A DNA stretch of 32,420 nt from Thermodesulfobacteriales bacterium (GTDB lineage: Bacteria; Desulfobacterota_D; UBA1144; Nemesobacterales; UBA2774). The number at the start of each line of letters is the position of its first letter. Within the stretch, counting starts at the first letter, position 1. Positions 15,835 to 24,719 of the stretch are shown here, piece by piece. The notes under the pieces were generated by a model. It saw only the letters and a program-made list of their open reading frames with translations. It searched no databases and was not told the origin of the DNA. The stretch is taken from NCBI GenBank assembly GCA_004525335.1, contig SPCL01000003.1:1-32420 (forward strand), given 5' to 3'. The position numbers and the translations under genes were made by a program.

Positions 15835-17195
15835 CGAAGCCCCTCAACAATCTTTTCTCCAAAAGCCCAAATATTTCCTGCACCAAGAGTTAAAACGATA
15901 TCATTTTGCTTGAGGTCATCTAAAACTGTTGAGAGCATATCCTCACCATTTAGATATCTGACATTTTTACCGCCTTTATCTATTACCGACTGACATAACA
16001 ACTCAGAGGACACACCTTCAATCGGATCTTCGCTAGCAGCATATATATCCATTATATAGAGCATATCTGTGTCAACAAGTACCCGAGCAAATTCATTAAA
16101 AAGCAGTTTTGTTCTGCTATATCTGTGAGGTTGGAAGATAACAACTACTCTACCGTCATGAGATTCTTTTATAGCGCTAAGCGTGACTTCAATCTCACTT
16201 GGGTGGTGTGCATAATCATCTATTACAGTTATACCCCTTTGCTTACCTTTAATTTGCAATCTCCTATCTATACCTCTAAATTCAGATAACCCTTTGCTTG
16301 TATCCTCAAAACTCATTCCGAGTTCCATGCCTATAGCAATTGCCGCGAGCGCATTTTGGGCATTATGCCGCCCTGGGACATGCAGGGTTACAGATCCAAG
16401 ATCGGCACCGTTTAAATACACATCAAATTTAGTCTCAAAACCAGAAATCTTTACATCTTGCGCTCTTAATTCTGCTTCTTTATCAAAACCATAGGTTATA
16501 AATCGCTTCTTAAAATTGTTGGAAAGCTCTTTAATCCTTGGGCAATCTATGCATAAAACCGATAAACCGTAAAACGGTATCTTGTCTAAGAAAGCCATAA
16601 AAGTATTCTCTAGTTCATCCATATTTTTGTAGTAGTCCATATGTTCTTCATCGATGTTAGTAAGAACAGAAATAACTGGAGATAGTTTTAAAAATGAACC
16701 GTCACTCTCATCAGCTTCGACTACCATAAAGTCTCCGCTTCCAAGACGCGCATTGGTGCCCATGGTCTTCACTTTCCCACCCACAACGATAGTAGGGTCT
16801 AATTTCCCGTAAGATAGCACTGCTGCAGTCATAGAAGTTGTTGTTGTTTTACCGTGGCTTCCGGCAACTGCTATGCCGTAGCGAAGCCTCATAAGCTCTG
16901 CCAACATTTCTGCTCTAGGAATAACTGGGATGTTAATTTCTTTGGCTCTTAGCACTTCAGGATTATCTGACTTTATAGCCGAGGATGTCACTACTACACC
17001 TGCCCCTTCAACATTTTCGGCGCTGTGCCCTATAGTTATCGTAGCGCCCAGGTCTTTGAGTCTTTTTACAGTTGATGACTGCCCAATATCCGAGCCGCTG
17101 ATTTCATATCCGATATTGAGCAATACCTCAGCTATACCACTCATCCCAATACCGCCTATACCAACAAAATGAATCCGCTTAATCTTTCCGTACAC
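15831..17195 (-). CDS. murC: UDP-N-acetylmuramate-L-alanine ligase MurC
   Basis: MurC adds L-alanine to UDP-MurNAc using ATP in the cytoplasm. The 454 residues show the N-terminal Rossmann motif HFVGIGGIGMSGIAEVLL, the Mur ligase P-loop AGSHGKTTTTSM, the metal and substrate motif EADESDGSF and the C-terminal YAHHPSEI. The start is GTG, sharing one base with the TAG stop of murG (TAGTG), which supports coupled translation. Downstream it overlaps murB by 4 bp. Confidence 0.97.
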   Translation of the reverse strand: MYGKIKRIHFVGIGGIGMSGIAEVLLNIGYEISGSDIGQSSTVKRLKDLGATITIGHSAENVEGAGVVVTSSAIKSDNPEVLRAKEINIPVIPRAEMLAELMRLRYGIAVAGSHGKTTTTSMTAAVLSYGKLDPTIVVGGKVKTMGTNARLGSGDFMVVEADESDGSFLKLSPVISVLTNIDEEHMDYYKNMDELENTFMAFLDKIPFYGLSVLCIDCPRIKELSNNFKKRFITYGFDKEAELRAQDVKISGFETKFDVYLNGADLGSVTLHVPGRHNAQNALAAIAIGMELGMSFEDTSKGLSEFRGIDRRLQIKGKQRGITVIDDYAHHPSEIEVTLSAIKESHDGRVVVIFQPHRYSRTKLLFNEFARVLVDTDMLYIMDIYAASEDPIEGVSSELLCQSVIDKGGKNVRYLNGEDMLSTVLDDLKQNDIVLTLGAGNIWAFGEKIVEGLR

Positions 17196-18265
17196 TATTT
17201 ATCTCCGGCTAATTTATATAGTTCATCCACTATCACTTTTGAAGCCTCTGGCTTACCTAACTTTCTTGCACTTACAGACATAGTATTTAGTTTGTCTTTG
17301 TCTAATAGCTTGGTCAATGTGTGAGCCAATTTTTCAGGAGTTGCGTCTTTATCTTCAAGAAGCTCTGAAGCCCCTTGTTCTTCCAGAATTTTCGCATTTT
17401 CAAGCTGATGATTATGCGCAGCATAGGGAAAAGGAACCAGTATTGAAGGTTTTCCAAGCGCAGTAATCTCAGCAATCGTTCCAGCCCCAGCCCTTCCTAT
17501 AACCAGGTCTGATTTGCTGTATGCAAGAGCCATATTATCTATAAATGATAAAACCTCCGCCTTAACCCCATTATCCTTGTATAAATTTTTCACATAGTCG
17601 AAGTCTTTTTTACCCGTTTGGTGAATAATTGAAATATTATTGTGATCAATCCTAGAGAATGCTTCGGGAACTGCTCTATTTAGAGAATATGCTCCCTGAC
17701 TCCCACCAAAAATTAGCACGGAGATGGAATCAGAATTTGGAGAATTATTAGAAGTTTTAAGGATATCTCTCCTGATCGGATTACCTGTTATTAGAACTTT
17801 CTTTGATGGAAAATACTGGACACTAGAATCAAATGAGCCAAAGATTTTCTTAACAAATTTCCCGAGGATACGGTTTGTCACCCCAGGCACAGTGTTCTGT
17901 TCACATATTGCAGTTGGAAGTCTTAGTATTACAGCAGCTAAGAGTAAAGGCCCTGAAACGTAACCACCTACTCCTAAGGCAACATCAGGTTTGAACTTTT
18001 TTATAATTGATATGGAATCTATTAAACCTTTTAAAGCATAAAAAAAAGCAATTACTGTTTTAAATAAGCCTCGCCCCACAAAACCTCTTGAGCTAATATG
18101 CTTTATCTGATAGCCCTTTTTTTGGAGTAATTCGTTCTCCATCCCTTTTTGGGTACCAACAAAAAGGATTTCATCACCATTATTTCTTTCTGATATTTCA
18201 TCGGCAATAGATATTGCGGGAAAAACATGCCCGCCTGTACCACCGCCGGCAATTATTATCCTCAT
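17195..18265 (-). CDS. murG: lipid II synthase MurG
   Basis: MurG is the peripheral membrane GT-B glycosyltransferase that adds GlcNAc to lipid I. The 356 residues contain the N-terminal glycine-rich loop GGGTGGHVFPAISIADE, the lipid-proximal GVGGYVSGP, EQNTVPGVTNRIL, the donor-domain loop GGSQGAYSLN, and the UDP-GlcNAc binding block GRAGAGTIAEITALGKPSILVPFP followed by AAHNHQLENA. Its ATG overlaps the ftsW stop (ATGA). Confidence 0.97.
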   Translation of the reverse strand: MRIIIAGGGTGGHVFPAISIADEISERNNGDEILFVGTQKGMENELLQKKGYQIKHISSRGFVGRGLFKTVIAFFYALKGLIDSISIIKKFKPDVALGVGGYVSGPLLLAAVILRLPTAICEQNTVPGVTNRILGKFVKKIFGSFDSSVQYFPSKKVLITGNPIRRDILKTSNNSPNSDSISVLIFGGSQGAYSLNRAVPEAFSRIDHNNISIIHQTGKKDFDYVKNLYKDNGVKAEVLSFIDNMALAYSKSDLVIGRAGAGTIAEITALGKPSILVPFPYAAHNHQLENAKILEEQGASELLEDKDATPEKLAHTLTKLLDKDKLNTMSVSARKLGKPEASKVIVDELYKLAGDK

Positions 18266-19371
18266 TTTATTCCCGATCTAGAGACGTTGAGTATAACTCC
18301 AACTGCCGTCAAACTAGTTATTAAGGAGGTCCCGCCGTAACTGATAAAAGGCAGTGTAAGACCTTTTGTAGGAAATAGACCTACAGCGACAGCCATGTTC
18401 ATTCCTGCTTGAAGAGCAATAAGCACCACGCAACCAAAGACTAGATAGCAGCCGAATAAATCAGGGGCTCTAAGCGATACGCGTAAACTCCTTACCAACA
18501 ATACGATAAAACCTAATATTACCAAGAGTACTCCTATAAAGCCTAACTCCTCTCCGATGATTGAGAAAATAAAATCAGTATGAGCCTGAGGCAAGAAAAA
18601 TAGTTTTTGTGAGCTGTCTCCCAAGCCTGTGCCGTAGACCCCACCCAAGGCAAATGCAATAAAGGATTGAATAGACTGATATCCAGCGCCAAGAGGGTCC
18701 TGCCATGGATCCAGGTATGCAGTAATACGTCTCATTCTATAGCCCTTGGTTAGAACAGCCGCAATAAGCAGTGCAACTGAAACCAGGCCTAAAGGCACAA
18801 GGTATCTGATCCTGACTTCTCCTATAAACATCATGGAAAAGAGAACTGCAATCATTGTTGTGGCGGTACCAAAATCAGGCTCAAGTAGAACTAGAATCAC
18901 ATATATTCCAGCTACTAGAATATGTGAGGCAAATCCTACAACAAAGCTGTCGACTTTATCTCTTTTTTTAGTAAGTGAGTGTGCGAGATATAAAACTAAT
19001 AAATATTTTGCAACCTCAGAGGGCTGGAAGCTAAAGACTCCCAAATCAATCCACCTTCTGGCTCCACCAACATCTTTACCAATTACAAGAACTGCTATGA
19101 GCATAGCTATACCCAGGATATAAGCCGGATAAACCAGCTTTCTAAAAACTCGGTAATCAACACTCATTACAGCAAACATGCCTAAGAGACCTAAAGCAAG
19201 ATACATTGCGTGGCGCTTAAGGTAATAATTAGGGTCTCCATAGTTCTCAATTGAGTAGACAGAACTAGTGCTGTAGACCATCAAGACCCCTATAGCAGTT
19301 AGAAAGACTGCTGAGAGTATAACGCCGATGTCGTAATTCCTACCTTTTGCGGGTTCAAATGTTTTTAACAA
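18262..19371 (-). CDS. ftsW: SEDS-family septal peptidoglycan polymerase FtsW
   Basis: FtsW polymerises lipid II into glycan strands at the septum together with FtsI. The 369-residue polytopic protein has about ten hydrophobic segments and the family blocks DLGVFSFQPSEVAKYLLVLYLA, LLEPDFGTA, the loop AHTDFIFSIIGEELGF, and the C-terminal GLTLPFISYGGTSL. The frame begins with TTG at 19371, overlapping the end of murD by 17 bp; no in-frame ATG or GTG is better placed before the first membrane segment. The purine-rich stretch about 14 nt upstream may act as ribosome binding site, or translation may be reinitiated from murD. Confidence 0.96.
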   Translation of the reverse strand: MLKTFEPAKGRNYDIGVILSAVFLTAIGVLMVYSTSSVYSIENYGDPNYYLKRHAMYLALGLLGMFAVMSVDYRVFRKLVYPAYILGIAMLIAVLVIGKDVGGARRWIDLGVFSFQPSEVAKYLLVLYLAHSLTKKRDKVDSFVVGFASHILVAGIYVILVLLEPDFGTATTMIAVLFSMMFIGEVRIRYLVPLGLVSVALLIAAVLTKGYRMRRITAYLDPWQDPLGAGYQSIQSFIAFALGGVYGTGLGDSSQKLFFLPQAHTDFIFSIIGEELGFIGVLLVILGFIVLLVRSLRVSLRAPDLFGCYLVFGCVVLIALQAGMNMAVAVGLFPTKGLTLPFISYGGTSLITSLTAVGVILNVSRSGIK

Positions 19372-20683
19372 TTTCTTTAAATTTCATCCCCCTATCTTCG
19401 TAAGAATTAAACATATCAAAACTTGAACAAGCAGGAGAAAATAAAATGGTATCTTCCGCTTGAATGTTATTCTTAGTTATTTGTAGTGCCTCTCTAAGAG
19501 AATCCGCAAATTCACTGGGAACCTTTTCCCCTAACTCAGCTTTAATTCTTTGCTTAGACTCTCCGATAAGAATCATAAGCCTCACTTTCTCATCCACTAA
19601 CTTTTTAAGGGGCTCAAAACTAACCCCCTTATCCTTTCCACCCGCTATGAGTATGATAGGCGAAGGGATACTCTCAAGCGCCCTCAAGGTAGCAGCAGGG
19701 CTTGTAGATTTTGAATCATTATAAACCTTCACTCCTGACAGCTCCCCGACGTATTCATTTCTGTGCTCTAGTGGCTCAAAACTGTTAATCTCCTCTTGAA
19801 TCAACGCCGGATCGCAATCTAAAATGGCCGTGCCTGCTATCGCAGCCATCATATTTTCTATATTGTGTATGCCTAGAAGTTTAGTGGAACCTATATCGTA
19901 ATTATGACCTCTGAATGTTATGTGAGAGCCATTATAAGTTACACCTTCAGTCGCACTATCCTTAGAAAATGGTACTTTTTGTGAATTCACTTTTGGTAAA
20001 TACTTTTTAATAACTTCATCATCATTGTTATAAATAAACCAGTCATCCTCTGATTGATTTGAATAAATTTTCATCTTGGATTCCACATATTCATCAAATG
20101 ATTCGTGGTGATCGAGATGATTGGGTGAGATATTGAGCACTAGAGCTATATGGGGTTTGAAGTCCTTGATTCCCTGGAGCTGAAAACTGCTTAACTCAAG
20201 CACAAGAATATCGAACTTATCAGAATCCTCGGCAATCTGAATAAGAGGAGTGCCGATATTTGCTCCGAGGAAAACTCTCTTGCCATTTCTTTCAAGAATA
20301 CCGGCTATCAAAGTAGATGTAGTGGTCTTACCGTTTGAGCCGGTTATGGCTATTATAGGCGTATCTATAAAACGCCATGCAAGCTCTACTTCACTTATTA
20401 CCTCTATGCCTTGGGCTATGGCTTTCTTAACCTGAGGAATGCTAAATGGGACCCCGGGGCTAAGCACTATAGTTTGGGCCCAAAGAAAAGTCTCATCCGT
20501 ATGAGTTCCTGCTTCTACCTCTACCCCTTTTGGCTGAAGCTCTTTTATAATTTCTTCTATTTTATCAATCGGTGAGCTGTCGCTAACCTTGAGCACTGCT
20601 CCTTTCTTGAGCAAAAAGTTAAGTGTATGCCGACCTGTTTTTCCAAGCCCGACGACAAGTATTTTTCGACCTTTAAGTTCCAT
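19355..20683 (-). CDS. murD: UDP-N-acetylmuramoylalanine-D-glutamate ligase MurD
   Basis: MurD adds D-glutamate to UDP-MurNAc-L-Ala. The 442 residues begin with a UDP-binding Rossmann motif (ILVVGLGKTGRHTLNF), then the P-loop AITGSNGKTTTSTLIAG, the middle-domain motif NISPNHLDHH, and YNDSKSTSPAAT in the C-terminal domain, followed by GGKDKGVSF. The ATG follows a GAGAG purine run. It is 48 bp downstream of mraY, the widest gap inside the cluster, which could hold a minor promoter, though none is convincing. Confidence 0.97.
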   Translation of the reverse strand: MELKGRKILVVGLGKTGRHTLNFLLKKGAVLKVSDSSPIDKIEEIIKELQPKGVEVEAGTHTDETFLWAQTIVLSPGVPFSIPQVKKAIAQGIEVISEVELAWRFIDTPIIAITGSNGKTTTSTLIAGILERNGKRVFLGANIGTPLIQIAEDSDKFDILVLELSSFQLQGIKDFKPHIALVLNISPNHLDHHESFDEYVESKMKIYSNQSEDDWFIYNNDDEVIKKYLPKVNSQKVPFSKDSATEGVTYNGSHITFRGHNYDIGSTKLLGIHNIENMMAAIAGTAILDCDPALIQEEINSFEPLEHRNEYVGELSGVKVYNDSKSTSPAATLRALESIPSPIILIAGGKDKGVSFEPLKKLVDEKVRLMILIGESKQRIKAELGEKVPSEFADSLREALQITKNNIQAEDTILFSPACSSFDMFNSYEDRGMKFKEIVKNI

Positions 20684-20731
20684 TTATCTCTCTAAAAACA
20701 ATCTTCATTTATACTAATTATGACTAAGTCT

Positions 20732-21841
20732 CTACCTGAGTTTGAGAGTCGAAAGGGCAAAGAGGGCAAGGACTAAGGATATAATCCAGAACCTAATAAC
20801 TACTTTAGATTCGGACCACCCGCTTAATTCAAAATGATGATGTAGTGGCGCCATCTTGAAAACTCTTTTACCTCTTAGTTTAAAGGAAAAAACCTGAATA
20901 ATTACAGATAGAGCCTCTGCAACAAAAATCCCGCCCACTATAAGGAGTAATAATTCCTGTTTGATTATTAATGCAACTGAACCAATTGCTGCGCCTAGTG
21001 CAAGTGAGCCGACATCGCCCATAAAAACCTCTGCAGGATGTGAATTGTACCAGAGAAATCCAAGGCACGCCCCACCCACTGCGGCTAGGTATACGGCAAG
21101 CTCTCCTCCTTGCGGTATATATGGAATCTGAAGATAACTTGAGAATTCCTGATGTCCGGAGAGATAGGCAAAAACAATATATGTTGCCGTGGCTACCAAT
21201 ATCGATCCGATCGCAAGACCATCCAAACCGTCCGTTAAATTCACGGAGTTTGAAGCCCCTACAACAACTAATACTCCAAAAGGTATATAAAACCAGCTGA
21301 GATTTAATACTGCATTTTTGAAGAATGGGATAATTATGGAGGTATAGGAATAGTCGGTAGCTTCACTTCCGCTAACGACCATGCTAAATCCGTTTATCTC
21401 GCTTAATATCAAAGCAACAAAAAGAGTTCCGAAGACTATTTGCAAAAGGAACTTTACTCTTGCGCTCATCCCCTTTCCTTTTGAGTACTTTAGCCAGTCA
21501 TCAAGAAAGCCAATCAGTGCATAACTAAAAGTAAAAAGAAGAACAGTCCACATCACCTGGCTTGTAAGATCCACCCATAGAATTGTAGATATAGCTATAG
21601 AGATAACAATAAAGGCGCCCCCCATAGTGGGAGTACCGGCTTTCGTTTTATGGCTATCAGGTCCGTCCTCTCGAATATTTTCTCTGAACTGCCTTCTGGC
21701 AAGGAATCTAATAAAAACTCCCCCCAAGATTATGCTTATCAGAAATGCAGTTACACCGGCCCCGAACGAGCGGAAAGTTATATATCTGAAAACATTAAAT
21801 ATAACGAAATCCTCTTTAAGAAGATAAAGAAGATGAAACAT
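20732..21841 (-). CDS. mraY: phospho-N-acetylmuramoyl-pentapeptide transferase MraY
   Basis: MraY transfers phospho-MurNAc-pentapeptide to undecaprenyl phosphate to make lipid I in the inner membrane. The 369-residue protein is strongly hydrophobic with about ten membrane spans. Signature sequences are KTKAGTPTMGG, the catalytic DDWLKYSKGKGMS with paired Asp, NLTDGLDGLA and the cytoplasmic HHHFELSGWSE. The murF end supplies AAGGAG 9 nt before the ATG; the genes are 6 bp apart. Confidence 0.98.
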   Translation of the reverse strand: MFHLLYLLKEDFVIFNVFRYITFRSFGAGVTAFLISIILGGVFIRFLARRQFRENIREDGPDSHKTKAGTPTMGGAFIVISIAISTILWVDLTSQVMWTVLLFTFSYALIGFLDDWLKYSKGKGMSARVKFLLQIVFGTLFVALILSEINGFSMVVSGSEATDYSYTSIIIPFFKNAVLNLSWFYIPFGVLVVVGASNSVNLTDGLDGLAIGSILVATATYIVFAYLSGHQEFSSYLQIPYIPQGGELAVYLAAVGGACLGFLWYNSHPAEVFMGDVGSLALGAAIGSVALIIKQELLLLIVGGIFVAEALSVIIQVFSFKLRGKRVFKMAPLHHHFELSGWSESKVVIRFWIISLVLALFALSTLKLR

Positions 21842-21847
21842 TTTCCA

Positions 21848-23218
21848 TTACTCCTTTGATAATTCTTTGATTACAAGCTCCATTTTAGAACCGCGAGAAC
21901 CTTTTACCAAAACCAAGTCGTCTGGATTAGCTAAATCGATCAAGATTTTCGCTGCTTCTTCATGTGTACTTACAACTATACCGTCTGTAGAATTGCCATA
22001 ACCTTCTAAGATTTGATGCGCGAATTTGCCGTACAAAATTACACTATCTACTCCACTTGAGGATAAGTATTTACCGATTTCCAGATGTTCATGCTCACTA
22101 CCCTCTCCAAGCTCAAGCATATCTCCCAATACAGCTATAGTTTTTCCTTTACCTTTTAATCTAACGAGTTCATCAATAGCTCGTTTCATCGAATCCGGAT
22201 TGGCGTTGTAGGCGTCATTAATTATTTTAAAGCCATAAGGAGTGTCCAGAACTTCAAGGCGCATATGTGTTGGTGCATAGCTTGCCAAACCTTCCTGAAT
22301 TTGTGAAATGTCGCATCCTAGAGATATTGCGATTCCGGCAGCGCACAAGGAGTTCATGACGTTATGAAGACCAATACCTTTTATACTTATAGGAAATTCT
22401 TCGCTCGACACATTCATTGTGAACTTTATACTTGAGAGATCATTAGATTCTATATCATGCGCTGTAATCATAGCGTCTTTGGAATTAATTCCATAAGTGA
22501 TTTTCTGGCAATTTAGGCTGTTTGCTATTTTTTCTACCCGTGGGTCGTCAAGATTTACAACGAAAATGTTTCCCTCGTTAAAATTCTCTACCAACTCCCC
22601 CTTTGCTTTGGCTACGCCGTCCAGCCCTCCCAGTTTTTCTAAGTGAGCGTGACCTATATTGGTTATAGCACCAACATCAGGACGAGCGATTTCAGATAAT
22701 CTTTTCAGCTCTCCAAAGTCATTCATTCCAACTTCTACAACTGCAGCGCTGTAGTCTTTATTCAATTGAAAAAGGGTTAATGGCAGCCCAATAAGATTGT
22801 TGAAATTACCGGTATTCTTTAAAGTATTATGTTTTAAAGAGACTATACTCCAGGTCATTTCCTTTGTTGTTGTTTTTCCATTGGAGCCGGTAATTGCAGC
22901 GACTTTTAAATCTGGGAAGCTCATTCTCCAACTTGTGGCGAGATCCCCCAAAGCCTTAAGCGTTGAAGGGACTTGTATCAAAACTTTATCATTTAAATCT
23001 TCTGATAAAGGGCTTTCTACCACTGCACCGCTAGCACCACCATCAAAGGCCTGTAAGACAAAATCCTGCCCGTTAAAATTGTCCCCTTTCAAAGCAAAAA
23101 AGATTTCATCTTTAGTAATTTTTCTCGTATCCGTAGAAACTCCGCTAAACATACTAGCAGTCTTCCCTGAGAGTAATCTCCCTTTGGTTGAGTTAAGAAT
23201 AAAATCTAGATCAATCAT
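21848..23218 (-). CDS. murF: UDP-MurNAc-tripeptide D-alanyl-D-alanine ligase MurF
   Basis: MurF adds the D-Ala-D-Ala dipeptide, completing the cytoplasmic pentapeptide. From the ATG at 23218 it has 456 residues. Motifs are the P-loop ITGSNGKTTTKEM, the conserved NIGHAHLEKLGG, YNANPDSMKRAI in the C-terminal domain and VKGSRGSKMELV near the end. An in-frame TTG at 23230 would add four residues (the ORF can be read 21848-23230). The ATG is preferred because it gives the usual MIxxDxI N-terminus and has GGA 7 nt upstream. murE ends 16 bp before this ATG. Confidence 0.96.
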   Translation of the reverse strand: MIDLDFILNSTKGRLLSGKTASMFSGVSTDTRKITKDEIFFALKGDNFNGQDFVLQAFDGGASGAVVESPLSEDLNDKVLIQVPSTLKALGDLATSWRMSFPDLKVAAITGSNGKTTTKEMTWSIVSLKHNTLKNTGNFNNLIGLPLTLFQLNKDYSAAVVEVGMNDFGELKRLSEIARPDVGAITNIGHAHLEKLGGLDGVAKAKGELVENFNEGNIFVVNLDDPRVEKIANSLNCQKITYGINSKDAMITAHDIESNDLSSIKFTMNVSSEEFPISIKGIGLHNVMNSLCAAGIAISLGCDISQIQEGLASYAPTHMRLEVLDTPYGFKIINDAYNANPDSMKRAIDELVRLKGKGKTIAVLGDMLELGEGSEHEHLEIGKYLSSSGVDSVILYGKFAHQILEGYGNSTDGIVVSTHEEAAKILIDLANPDDLVLVKGSRGSKMELVIKELSKE

Positions 23219-23234
23219 ATTATTATCCAAATAA

Positions 23235-24719
23235 CTAAATCTCTTTTAAGGCTTCTCTAGCAATTTCTCTATCGTCAAACGGGTACTTAGTCGTTCCTAT
23301 AATCTGATAGTCCTCATGTCCTTTGCCTGCAATTAGAATCGTATCGTTTTTCTGAGCAGATATTATAGCTTGTTTGATTGCTTGTGCCCTATCCGCAATT
23401 CGGTAATATGGCTTTTCACTTTTCCGGGCTTGATAAACACCTTGCTCGATATGATCTAAAATAACTTCAGGATCCTCAGTCCGAGGATTGTCCGACGTTA
23501 CGATGAGTACATCTGATAGTTCCTTACCTATCTTTCCCATAAGCGGGCGTTTCGCATTATCACGATCACCGCCGCATCCAAATACTAGTATTAATCTTCC
23601 TTTAGTAAGAGGTCTTGAAGCCAGAAGGACATTCTTAAGAGCATCGGGAGTATGTGCATAATCTACCAGCACATTAAAACCATTCTCATTTGGAATCCCT
23701 TCTAATCTTCCCGGAACGGAGTCTATATTAGCTATGCCCTTCTCAATATCTTCGTTTGACGTTCCTAAAGAACAAGCTGTAGCAACTGCGGCCAGAATGT
23801 TTGATAAATTGTGCTCGCCAAAAAGGGTTGATTTAATCTGTAATTCGCCCTTTGGAGTTACCACGTTTGCCTCGATACCGCTCTGTGTTATTGCTGAAAA
23901 TTGTGCATATACGCTAGCATTAGGATTTGTAATAGAATATGTAACAATGTTACCTGAAACATCTTCGACTAAGCGGGCTCCAAAAGGATCATCAATATTT
24001 ATTGTTGAATATTTCTCTTCCTTTTCGCTCTCTTCTAAAAACTCCGTGAAGAGCCTTTTCTTAACTTCAAAATAGTTCTCCATTGAGTCGTGATAATCTA
24101 GGTGATCTTGAGTTAAATTAGTAAACACAGCCGCATCAAAATGACACTGTGCCACTCTTTGTTTATCGATTGCATGTGAAGAAACTTCCATTGCCACAGT
24201 TTCTACTCCTGATTCCCTCATTTCCCTAAACATCCCCATAAGGTCTAAAGATTCGGGGGTTGTCATGGGTGATTGCTTCATTATATCTGCGTAACGGTAA
24301 TCAATAGTGCCTATAATCCCGGATTTCTTATTTTGATGCTGCCATATCGATTCCAATAAATAGGTAATCGTGGTCTTTCCATTTGTGCCGGTAATGCCAA
24401 CAAGTGTGAGTTCTTTTGTTGGGTGTCTGAAAAAATTAGCCGAAACTACTGCAAGCGCGGCCCTGGAATCATTAACTTGAACTACTGAAACTTCTTGAGA
24501 ATTAATTTCCGGTACCTTTTCAACAATAAGGGCTTTAGCGCCGTTTGTAACTGCAGAATCAATGTAGCTATGGCCGTCTGTGTTTTCGCCTTTTAATGCT
24601 ACAAATAAAAAACCCTCTTTAACCTTCTTTGAATCAAAAGAAATACCAGAAATATTTAAGTCGAAATTCCCTTTAAAATTTACAATATCAATATCATTTA
24701 GCAGTTCTCTAAGGATCAT
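23235..24719 (-). CDS. murE: UDP-MurNAc-L-Ala-D-Glu: meso-diaminopimelate ligase MurE
   Basis: MurE adds the third amino acid of the stem peptide. The 494 residues include the P-loop ITGTNGKTTITYL, the substrate motif SSHAIDKQRV, NLTQDHLDYH, and TSDNPRTEDP. The DNPR tetrad (410-413, almost the same numbering as in E. coli MurE) is the known determinant for meso-diaminopimelate rather than lysine, so the peptidoglycan is probably A1-gamma type. Its ATG overlaps the ftsI stop by 4 bp (ATGA). Confidence 0.97.
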   Translation of the reverse strand: MILRELLNDIDIVNFKGNFDLNISGISFDSKKVKEGFLFVALKGENTDGHSYIDSAVTNGAKALIVEKVPEINSQEVSVVQVNDSRAALAVVSANFFRHPTKELTLVGITGTNGKTTITYLLESIWQHQNKKSGIIGTIDYRYADIMKQSPMTTPESLDLMGMFREMRESGVETVAMEVSSHAIDKQRVAQCHFDAAVFTNLTQDHLDYHDSMENYFEVKKRLFTEFLEESEKEEKYSTINIDDPFGARLVEDVSGNIVTYSITNPNASVYAQFSAITQSGIEANVVTPKGELQIKSTLFGEHNLSNILAAVATACSLGTSNEDIEKGIANIDSVPGRLEGIPNENGFNVLVDYAHTPDALKNVLLASRPLTKGRLILVFGCGGDRDNAKRPLMGKIGKELSDVLIVTSDNPRTEDPEVILDHIEQGVYQARKSEKPYYRIADRAQAIKQAIISAQKNDTILIAGKGHEDYQIIGTTKYPFDDREIAREALKEI

